From the NCBI GenBank assembly GCA_902789365.1, contig CADANQ010000002.1:43769-107768 (forward strand): 64,000 nt of DNA, given 5' to 3'. Position numbers and translations under genes: made by a program. The DNA comes from an uncultured Eubacteriales bacterium. Its GTDB lineage: Bacteria > Bacillota > Clostridia > Christensenellales > Aristaeellaceae. Position 1 is the first letter of the stretch. The number at the start of each line of letters is the position of its first letter. The notes under the pieces were generated by a model. The model worked only from the letters and a program-made list of their open reading frames with translations, ran no database searches and was not told the DNA's origin. This document shows, in pieces, positions 57,543 through 64,000 of this stretch.

Positions 57543-58856
57543 ATGATTGTCTGCAAGTTCGGCGGCAGTTCCCTCGCGGACGCCGGTCAGTTCAAAAAGG
57601 TCCATGACATCGTCAAAGCCAATCCGGACCGGCATTATGTGGTCCCCAGCGCCCCGGGGCGGCGCTTTGCCAACGACGAAAAGGTAACCGACCTTCTTTA
57701 CTCCTGTCAGCGCGCCGCTTCGGCCGGGGCGGATTTTTCCGGCATCCTTCTCCGGGTCCAGGAGCGCTACGACGCCATCATCCGGGACCTTGGCCTCAAG
57801 CTGTCCCTCAGCAGGGAATTCGACTCTATCGCCCGGCAGATCCGCGACGGCGCCGGCAGCGAATACTGCGCCAGCCGCGGCGAATACCTCAACGGTATCC
57901 TTTTGGCCGCCTACCTGGGATTTGATTTTGTGGACGCCGCCGATGTGGTCCGTTTCGATAAAAACGGCCTTCTGATGGAGGACGAGACCCTTCGCCTCCT
58001 TTCGGAGGAGCTCAAAAACCATACGCGGGCCGTGATCCCCGGTTTTTACGGCGCCGAAAGTGACGGAACCGTCCGCACCTTCTCCAGGGGCGGCAGCGAC
58101 ATCTCCGGCGCTTTGGTCGCCAGCAGCGTCAACGCCGACGTCTACGAAAACTGGACCGACGTACCCGGGTTCTGCATCGCGGACCCGCGCATCGTTACCG
58201 ACGCCAAATACATTTCCTCCATCACCTACAAGGAACTGCGGGAGCTCAGCTATATGGGCGCCACCGTCCTTCATGAGGACGCCGTTTTCCCGGTCCGCAA
58301 ATGCGGTATTCCCACCAACATCCGCTCCACCAACGACCCGCAGCATCCCGGCACCATGATTTCGGTCTCGGCGGGGCTGGACAGCGTGCAGCACACCATC
58401 ACCGGCATCGCCGGGCAGAAGGGCTTCTCCATCGTCCACATCGAAAAAGACATGATGAACAGCGAGCTCGGCTTCGGCCGCCGGGTACTGCAGGCCTTTG
58501 AGGAATACGCCGTCAATTTCGAGCATCTCCCCACCGGAATCGATACCATGAGCGTCGTCGTCAGGGAAAGCGAACTGAACCGCCACCGGGACGAGGTGAT
58601 CGCCAGGATCGAGGAGCTGGTCCACCCGGATCAGATCAACGTGGCCGACAACATCGCCCTGATCGCCACCGTCGGCCGCGGCATGGTCCGCATGTTCGGC
58701 ACCGCGGCGCGGCTGTTTACCGCCATTTCCTCCCGCGGGATCTCCATCCGCACCATCGACCAGGGTTCCAGCGAAATTTCCATCATCGTCGGCGTGGACG
58801 CCGCGGACTTCAACTCCGCCATCGAGGCCATTTACGACGCTTTTGTGCGCACCTGA
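57543..58856 (+). CDS. lysC: Aspartate kinase
   Basis: 437 residues. CKFGGSSLAD at the N-terminus and RGGSDISGALVA in the catalytic domain are the amino-acid-kinase motifs; two C-terminal ACT domains (from about 285, GIAGQKGFSIVHIEK and ALIATVGRGMVRMFG) bind allosteric effectors. It commits aspartate to lysine, threonine and methionine synthesis. It is a monofunctional, single-gene transcript, with none of the following pathway genes nearby. GAGGAGG precedes the ATG. Confidence 0.94.
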   Translation: MIVCKFGGSSLADAGQFKKVHDIVKANPDRHYVVPSAPGRRFANDEKVTDLLYSCQRAASAGADFSGILLRVQERYDAIIRDLGLKLSLSREFDSIARQIRDGAGSEYCASRGEYLNGILLAAYLGFDFVDAADVVRFDKNGLLMEDETLRLLSEELKNHTRAVIPGFYGAESDGTVRTFSRGGSDISGALVASSVNADVYENWTDVPGFCIADPRIVTDAKYISSITYKELRELSYMGATVLHEDAVFPVRKCGIPTNIRSTNDPQHPGTMISVSAGLDSVQHTITGIAGQKGFSIVHIEKDMMNSELGFGRRVLQAFEEYAVNFEHLPTGIDTMSVVVRESELNRHRDEVIARIEELVHPDQINVADNIALIATVGRGMVRMFGTAARLFTAISSRGISIRTIDQGSSEISIIVGVDAADFNSAIEAIYDAFVRT

Positions 58857-58871
58857 AAATTCCGATCGTCC

Positions 58872-58906
58872 GGCCGCCGCCATTTCCGGCGCGCGGCCCC
58901 TTTTTT
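58872..58906 (+). terminator. Terminator of the aspartate kinase gene
   Basis: GGCCGCCGCC (58872-58881) pairs with GGCG-C-GCGGCC (58888-58898) with one bulge and a six-base loop, followed by CCTTTTTT. Confidence 0.82.
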
Positions 58907-58941
58907 GTCCTTTTTGTCTCTTTTTGTATAGAAACACAGGC

Positions 58942-58971
58942 TTGACGGTAACGCGGGTCTTTTGTTAAAAT
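58942..58971 (+). promoter_or_regulatory. Promoter of the 797-residue protein gene
   Basis: TTGACG (58942-58947), 18 bases, TAAAAT (58966-58971) with TGT before the -10. Confidence 0.72.
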
Positions 58972-58978
58972 AGTTCCG

Positions 58979-59153
58979 CTGCCGGTTTTTTTGTACTGTC
59001 CGGCCCGGGTCAAAAATTATTCCGTTTTCTGTCCCCGCAGCGGCTTTTCGCGTTTTTCTTTTTCGGTTCAGGCTTTGATCAAAACGCCGCGCGCGGCCGG
59101 CAGTGTTTGGATCGGCGCGCATTTTTTATTTTATATAGGGGGATCATCTCAAA
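58979..59153 (+). other. Long untranslated leader of the 797-residue protein gene
   Basis: About 175 bases from the predicted start point to the ATG. It is T-rich, with a GC-rich patch (CGCCGCGCGCGGCCGGC near 59085-59101) and GGGGGAT as ribosome-binding site. I see no known riboswitch. Confidence 0.4.
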
Positions 59154-61547
59154 ATGTACTTTACCGGACGAACTGTCCTCGTCTATCTGGAGGAGGACAA
59201 TATTCAGCGGGCTTATTTTCGTGTCCGCCCGCTGCTGACAGACCAGGGACCCGTGGATCGGGACCTGAACGCCCAGTACCCGGACGAAGGCTTCCTTCGC
59301 ATCGTTCCCGACAAAAACGAACAGCACACCTTCAAGGAGCGGATGCGTACCCTCGGCGCCGTCTGTCTGATGGATCTTTCAACCCTTCAGAACGACAATC
59401 AGAAAATCCGCACCAATAAGAATTATTCCCCCGCCAAAGGCGAAAAGAACCAGTTTATCGTGTATTCCGACGCCGTCAGGCCTCTGGACGGCCGGGTGTT
59501 CTTCCACGTCGTCAGCGAAGACCGCAGGGACAGCGCGATCACCCCGGCATATTATACGCGCTCGGGCGCGAATATTCAGGGCCCTTATTTTAGGGACAGG
59601 GAAACCTCGCTCGAGGATCTCAAAAAGATCCTGCCGGACGACCCCCATCTTTACACCGCGAACCTTCCCGACGGCACCGCCCTGCTGATCTATATCGACG
59701 CGCCGGCCGCGCCCGTCCCGGCCCCCGAAAAGACGGATGCCGCCGAGGAAGCGCCGGCCCCTGTCCCGGCCGCCGAGGAAGCGCCGAAGGCGGACAGCGC
59801 TCCCGCGCCTCAGGAAACCGCCTGGCAGCGCCAGCTGAACGCCATCCTCATCGGCAAGGAAAGCCCCGCCTCCTCAAAGAGCCCTGCCCAGCACGCGGAC
59901 AAGGCCCCCTCCGCCCGCGGCGAAAAGGCCCCCGCGGCCGCGCCCTCGGCGCCCCAGCGCGCAGAAAAACCGGCTCCGGCGCGCCCCGAAAAAGCTTCCC
60001 CGGCGCCTCAGCACCCTTCCGCTCCCGCTCAGGAGGCGGATACCGCCTACAACAGGATCCAGACCCTCAACGGTTCCCTCGGCATTTCATCCCAGCGCCT
60101 CAGGGATGAGAAAAGCGCCTTTCCCCCCCGTCCGGCCGAGGACACTTCTTCCGGCGGCACCAAACTGTACCGCCCGGGCACCGACCGCAGGGTGAATATG
60201 CGCGCCCGCAATTCCCTGGCCGAGGCGGTGGAACAGCAGCGCTCTCTTTCAAGGTATGAAACCCGGAACGAGGCTCCCGGCGCCCAGATCAGCGACCCGG
60301 GAAGCCTGGGGAACGTACCGAATCCGGTGGAGCAGTTCAAATCCGCCCTGCGCCGCACCTGGATGCTTCCCGATACCCATCGTCAGGTGGCGGACTGCAT
60401 CCTTGCCACCTCCGGCATGCGGCAGGTGCTGAACAACGTCCTGACCGACGGCAAGATCAGCCTGACCATTCGCGCCATGCAGGCGCAGCTTCAGGACCTG
60501 GAAGCCGAAAGGCTGATGGCCCTGATGCAGTTGGACGACGCGAAAAAGAACCTCCAGGCCGCCCGGGAAACCGCTTTGGCCCAGGATGAAAAAAAGTGCA
60601 GAGAACGCACCGAGGTTCTGGACAGGATTCTTGAGGAAAAGAAATCCCTCGTCGAGAAGATGAAGGCCGGCCAGGAAGCGCTCAGCGCCGAATGCGAAAA
60701 GGCGGCCGGCATCCTTTCCTCCCTGCCCCGCGGCGCCGCCGTAACGGCCCCGGTCGCCCAGGAAGCGCCGGACCGCGAAACCCTCGTCTCCCGCGTCGCC
60801 GCCGCCATGAAAACGGCCGGCTTTGACTGCGGCGAGGACGCCGCTCTGGCTTTCCTGATCCTGTTTGCGCAGAACGCGCCTACCGGGCACATGGGGATTG
60901 CCTCGGAAAGCCCCGCGGACGCGCTTTCCGCGGCGGAATGCGCCGCCGACGCCCTTGGCGCCGCTTATCTTCGCGCCCATAACGACGTCGGCAAGCCCAG
61001 GCCCGTCAGGGTCATTCCCGGCGGCGACGGCCCGGTGGTCATCACGGACACCTGCCCGGATCCCCTTCCCGTCGAAGGCGCCGTCCACATGACCTGCTTC
61101 TCCTCGGACGACGTTTATCTTTCCCGCTTCACCGACCGCATGATCGATCAGTACCGGGCGGATCCCTTCCCCGTGTGGTGGGTCCGTCAGAACCCCGAGG
61201 TGATTCCCGGCGCCCTCGTTTCCGGCCCCGCCGTGTCCTCGCGGGCCCTCGCGGACACGCTGCTTGTCGCCGGGGGCGATCTGGACAGTGATTCCGCGGC
61301 GCTGATCCGCGGCATCCGCCTGGTTTTGCAAAGCGCCGGCGCACCGCTGCCCGGAAAAACAGCAGCCGCCATGCGCGTCTTTATCCTGTCCGCCGCGCCG
61401 TTCATGAAGGGCGGCATCGCCGCCGCGCTGGATTGGGCCGCTCTTTGCTACGTCGTTCCCCATCTCCGCTTCAGCGGCGTGGACGGCAGCATCCTCACCG
61501 AGGCGGCCGCAACCCTTCCCCACACGCTCATGGAACTGAGCAAATAA
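59154..61547 (+). CDS. Large modular protein of unknown function
   Basis: 797 residues; family not recognised. No signal peptide or membrane helix. Residues 1-180 look like a folded alpha/beta domain (TVLVYLEEDNIQRAYFRVRP). A Pro/Ala/Glu/Lys-rich low-complexity linker spans about 183-300, including a short run around AWQRQLNAILIGKE. Residues 370-430 are helical (LRRTWMLPDTHRQVADCIL), a coiled coil covers about 440-520 (QAQLQDLEAERLMALMQLDD), and 530-797 form a second folded domain with alternating helices and strands (AVHMTCFSSDDVYLSRFTDR, PVWWVRQNPEVIPG). Its C-terminal half is rich in Ala, as expected for the genome. It stands between aspartate kinase and an rRNA methyltransferase with its own promoter. 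Confidence 0.6.
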   Translation: MYFTGRTVLVYLEEDNIQRAYFRVRPLLTDQGPVDRDLNAQYPDEGFLRIVPDKNEQHTFKERMRTLGAVCLMDLSTLQNDNQKIRTNKNYSPAKGEKNQFIVYSDAVRPLDGRVFFHVVSEDRRDSAITPAYYTRSGANIQGPYFRDRETSLEDLKKILPDDPHLYTANLPDGTALLIYIDAPAAPVPAPEKTDAAEEAPAPVPAAEEAPKADSAPAPQETAWQRQLNAILIGKESPASSKSPAQHADKAPSARGEKAPAAAPSAPQRAEKPAPARPEKASPAPQHPSAPAQEADTAYNRIQTLNGSLGISSQRLRDEKSAFPPRPAEDTSSGGTKLYRPGTDRRVNMRARNSLAEAVEQQRSLSRYETRNEAPGAQISDPGSLGNVPNPVEQFKSALRRTWMLPDTHRQVADCILATSGMRQVLNNVLTDGKISLTIRAMQAQLQDLEAERLMALMQLDDAKKNLQAARETALAQDEKKCRERTEVLDRILEEKKSLVEKMKAGQEALSAECEKAAGILSSLPRGAAVTAPVAQEAPDRETLVSRVAAAMKTAGFDCGEDAALAFLILFAQNAPTGHMGIASESPADALSAAECAADALGAAYLRAHNDVGKPRPVRVIPGGDGPVVITDTCPDPLPVEGAVHMTCFSSDDVYLSRFTDRMIDQYRADPFPVWWVRQNPEVIPGALVSGPAVSSRALADTLLVAGGDLDSDSAALIRGIRLVLQSAGAPLPGKTAAAMRVFILSAAPFMKGGIAAALDWAALCYVVPHLRFSGVDGSILTEAAATLPHTLMELSK

Positions 61548-61550
61548 ATC

Positions 61551-62324
61551 ATGATCTGCGAGATCACAAGCCTCAAAAATCCCAAAGTCAGGACATGGAA
61601 GGACATGCTGAAGGACCGGTCCCTGCGTGAAAAGCAGGGACTGTTTCCCGTTGACGGGGAGCACATGGTTCTGGAAGCGCTGAGCGCCGGATGCCTTAAG
61701 GAGCTGATCGTGGATTCGGACAAGGCGGACAGGTACCGTTCCCTGACCGAAAATTGCGGCCGGGTGTACCTGGTGCCCGCGCACGTGCTCGCTTCCCTTT
61801 CGGATACCGTCACCCCCCAGGGAGTCATGGGCTTCTGCTCCTTCCCCGAAAGCATGCCCTCCCCGGTCCATCCGGGGATGTGGGTAGCCCTCAACGCGGT
61901 CCAGGATCCCGGCAATGTCGGCTCCATCATCCGCACCATGGACGCCGCGGGGCTGGACACGCTGCTGATCGACGCCAAAACGGCCGATCCCTTTTCCCCC
62001 AAGTGCGCCAGGGCCACCATGGGCGGCATTTTCAGGGTGCGCGTTGAGAGGACTTCTTCGCTTTCCGATTCCCTCGGCGCCCTCAGGGCAAAGGGCTTTT
62101 GCCTGGCCGCCGGCGTCCTGGACGGGACGGAGCTGCCGTCACGTCCTCCGGTCCGCGGCAATCTGTGCGTCATGATCGGCAACGAAGGCCGGGGGCTGGA
62201 AAAGGAGCTTTCCGCCATGGCGGACCTTCGGGTCCGCATCCCGATGCCCGGCCGGGCCGAATCCCTCAACGCGTCGGTCTCCGCCGCTCTGCTGATTTAC
62301 GATTTTCTTCGTGAGCGGCTCTGA
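61551..62324 (+). CDS. SpoU/TrmH-family RNA 2'-O-methyltransferase
   Basis: 257 residues. An N-terminal substrate-binding domain (residues 1-95, SLKNPKVRTWKDMLKDR), then the SPOUT trefoil-knot domain with VQDPGNVGSIIRTMDA (motif 1), IGNEGRGLEKEL (motif 2) and IPMPGRAESLNASVSAALLIY (motif 3, quoted from its core). It methylates a ribose in rRNA or tRNA with SAM. RlmB-like or TsnR-like; the exact nucleotide is unknown. It starts three bases after the previous stop, so translation is coupled. Confidence 0.92.
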   Translation: MICEITSLKNPKVRTWKDMLKDRSLREKQGLFPVDGEHMVLEALSAGCLKELIVDSDKADRYRSLTENCGRVYLVPAHVLASLSDTVTPQGVMGFCSFPESMPSPVHPGMWVALNAVQDPGNVGSIIRTMDAAGLDTLLIDAKTADPFSPKCARATMGGIFRVRVERTSSLSDSLGALRAKGFCLAAGVLDGTELPSRPPVRGNLCVMIGNEGRGLEKELSAMADLRVRIPMPGRAESLNASVSAALLIYDFLRERL

Positions 62325-62408
62325 ACGCTTTTTCCCGGCGGCTCTTCCCCGGCGGTCCGAAACACCCGTTTTCCCATCCCGTGAAAAGCAAAAACGAAAG
62401 GCGCTTTT

Positions 62409-63797
62409 ATGATCGATATTCTTGATTTCAAGGGCGTTCGCGTCCACATGATCGGCATCGGGGGCAGCAGCATGTCCGGGCTGGCAGAAATGCTCCTCCG
62501 CGAGGGCTATACCCTTACCGGTTCCGACAATACCCATTCCCACGCGGTGGAACGCCTGGAGAAACAGGGCATCCGCATCGCAATCGGGCATCGGGCCGAA
62601 AATGTCCGCGGCGCGGCCCTCGTCATCTTTTCCGCCGCCATCCTTCCCGACAACCCCGAAAGGCAGGAGGCCGCGCGTCTTGGCATCCCCGAAATGGAGC
62701 GCTCCGTTTTGCTGGGCCAGCTGATGCGTTTCCACAAGCACGCGGTGTGCGTTTCCGGCGCCCACGGCAAAACCACCACCTCCGCGATGATCGCCCAGAT
62801 CCTTCTGGACTGCGGTCTGGACCCCGCCGTATCCATCGGCGGACGGCTTGACGCCATCGGCGGCGGCTCACGGGACGGCGGCAAGGAGGTTTTTGTCGCC
62901 GAGGCCTGCGAATATCATTCCAGCTTTCTGGAAATGCACCCCACCCTTGCCGTGGTCCTCAATATCGACGAGGACCACCTGGATTATTACGGGGACATTG
63001 AGCACATCGAAAAAGCCTTCGGGGATTTTCTTGCCCTGGTTCCCCCGACGGGTACGGCCCTCGGCTGGGGCGACGACCCGCGGGTCCGCAGGCTTTTCAA
63101 AAACCTCGAATGCCGCGCCCTGTTCTTCGGCGACGGCGAGGACTGCGACTTCCGTACCGTAAACGTGAAAACGGGCGAACACGGGAACGCTTCCTTCGAC
63201 ATTTCCTTCCGGGGAAAGACCCTCGGGCATGTGGATCTGAAGGTTGTCGGCGACAAAAACCGCCTGGACGCCCTGGCCGCCTTTGCCTCCGCCTATCTGT
63301 GCGGCGCGGACGCGGGCGGCGCATGCGCCTCTCTGACCGCCTTTGCCGGCGCCCACCGCCGGTTTGAAAAAACCGGGGTCATCGACGGCGTCAGCATGTA
63401 CCACGATTACGGACACAACCCGGCGGAGATGCGCACCGCGGTCCACAACGCGGTCATGCAGCGCCCGCGCGCCGTCTGGGCCGTCGTACAGCCCCACACC
63501 TACTCCCGGGTCATCACCCTTTTTGACGCGTACCTCACCTGCACCGAAGAGGCGGACCACACCCTGGTGACGGATATCTGCGCCGCCCGGGAAAAGGATC
63601 CCGGCACCGTCAATTCCGCCATGCTGGTGGACGGAATGCGCAAAAACGGCATCGACGCTTATCTGACCCCCACCTTCGACGACTGTGAAAAATTTCTTCG
63701 CGCCCATTGGCAGCCCGGCGATCTGGTAATCACCATGGGCTGCGGCGACATCAACCTGCTCAACGAGCAGATGCACGCCCACGGGGATACGAAATAA
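62409..63797 (+). CDS. murC: UDP-N-acetylmuramate-L-alanine ligase
   Basis: 462 residues, normal for MurC. The UDP-binding GIGGSSMSGLAEML, ATP loop GAHGKTTTSAM, EACEYHSSFL and the YHDYGHNPAEM motif are all present. It adds the first L-alanine to UDP-MurNAc in the cytoplasm in the pathway to lipid II, the substrate of RodA and PBP2 elsewhere in the window. AAAGG precedes the ATG. A terminator follows. Confidence 0.96.
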   Translation: MIDILDFKGVRVHMIGIGGSSMSGLAEMLLREGYTLTGSDNTHSHAVERLEKQGIRIAIGHRAENVRGAALVIFSAAILPDNPERQEAARLGIPEMERSVLLGQLMRFHKHAVCVSGAHGKTTTSAMIAQILLDCGLDPAVSIGGRLDAIGGGSRDGGKEVFVAEACEYHSSFLEMHPTLAVVLNIDEDHLDYYGDIEHIEKAFGDFLALVPPTGTALGWGDDPRVRRLFKNLECRALFFGDGEDCDFRTVNVKTGEHGNASFDISFRGKTLGHVDLKVVGDKNRLDALAAFASAYLCGADAGGACASLTAFAGAHRRFEKTGVIDGVSMYHDYGHNPAEMRTAVHNAVMQRPRAVWAVVQPHTYSRVITLFDAYLTCTEEADHTLVTDICAAREKDPGTVNSAMLVDGMRKNGIDAYLTPTFDDCEKFLRAHWQPGDLVITMGCGDINLLNEQMHAHGDTK

Positions 63798-63811
63798 AAA
63801 AACGTAAAGAT

Positions 63812-63866
63812 AAGCAGAGCGTCCGGCCGCCGCCTTCCGCGGCGGAATCCGAACGCTCTGCTTTTA
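63812..63866 (+). terminator. Terminator of murC
   Basis: An 11-bp outer stem AAGCAGAGCGT (63812-63822) with ACGCTCTGCTT (63853-63863) and an inner CCGCCGCC/GCGGCGG pairing; TTTTATTCTT follows. Confidence 0.88.
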
Positions 63867-63891
63867 TTCTTCCTGAGTAACTGTTCATACT

Positions 63892-63998
63892 GATCCTGTT
63901 TAAAAAGGCTAAAAGCCTTTTTATAGCGCCGGAGGCGCGTTCAGGATCGCATGGGACGGTATGACGCGCTTTGCGCGGCATAAGCGTGCGCAGCACGC
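63892..63998. repeat. Cluster of short three-nucleotide-loop palindromes at the window edge
   Basis: In order: TAAAAAGGCT-aaa-AGCCTTTTTA (63901-63923), GCGCC-gga-GGCGC (63926-63938), both enclosed by GATCCTG (63893-63899) and CAGGATC (63942-63948); then GCGC-ttt-GCGC and CGTGC-gca-GCACG. The region extends past the window. No gene is evident. Confidence 0.65.
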
Positions 63999-64000
63999 GG

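Noticed and set aside
57483..57543. Lysine riboswitch or T-box before aspartate kinase
   Set aside because: The predicted leader is about 25 bases, too short.
63892..64000. tRNA or attC-like recombination site
   Set aside because: No acceptor/T-arm consensus, no CCA, and no integron R'/R'' boxes; only small tri-loop hairpins are present.

Overview
The window looks like chromosome from a high-GC member of the Bacillota, most likely class Clostridia. Evidence: an HPr kinase gene, the maf-mreBCD-PBP2-minD-rodA cluster order, DnaD/DnaI-type helicase loading, ScpAB, TTG starts behind strong Shine-Dalgarno sequences, and sigma-A-type promoters of TTGAnn/17/TAtAAT form. The gene set is mostly housekeeping. 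I see no rRNA, tRNA, CRISPR array, transposase or prophage.

Layout. 1-13043: end of tmk and mnmA (+); a Spo0B-like histidine kinase and dnaE (-); a divergent NAD-dependent DNA ligase homologue, a P-type ATPase, a DnaD-like protein and DnaI (+). 13058-22593: yajC, a stand-alone OmpR-type DNA-binding protein, and a cell-shape operon (maf, mreB, mreC, mreD, PBP2, minD, rodA), all on the minus strand; minC and minE are absent. 22802-26853: a fused ABC ATPase-permease (-) and a secreted protein of unknown function (+). 26974-37251: a glucuronide/polysaccharide locus with a beta-glucuronidase, a LacI regulator, a sugar-binding protein, two permeases, a heparinase II/III-like lyase, a GH88 unsaturated glucuronyl hydrolase and an unrecognised protein. 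It has no transport ATPase of its own. 37462-39526: cmk-plsC and an HTH protein with a degenerate LexA/S24-like domain.

39594-45243: two secreted proteins sharing a small module, one ending in eight CxxC motifs; a Gx-type transporter; and trkA-trkH for potassium uptake. 45431-51256: a six-gene minus-strand operon that begins with a MotA/TolQ-like and OmpA/MotB-like motor pair resembling ZorA/ZorB, then a site-2 protease homologue, scpA, scpB and a cysteine desulfurase. 51463-54465: a CapA-like protein, hprK and a ROK glucokinase. 54557-57410: a GNAT acetyltransferase, and lspA-rluD-tlyA. 57543-63797: aspartate kinase, a 797-residue protein I cannot assign, an SpoU-type methyltransferase and murC. 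The right edge is a run of short three-nucleotide-loop palindromes.

The strongest candidates for something undescribed are the motor pair without Zorya effectors inside the scpAB operon, the secreted CxxC/module pair, the 797-residue modular protein, and the ligase homologue lacking several catalytic residues. Coordinates and motifs come from reading the sequence; family names come from remembered conserved motifs, with no database search behind them.
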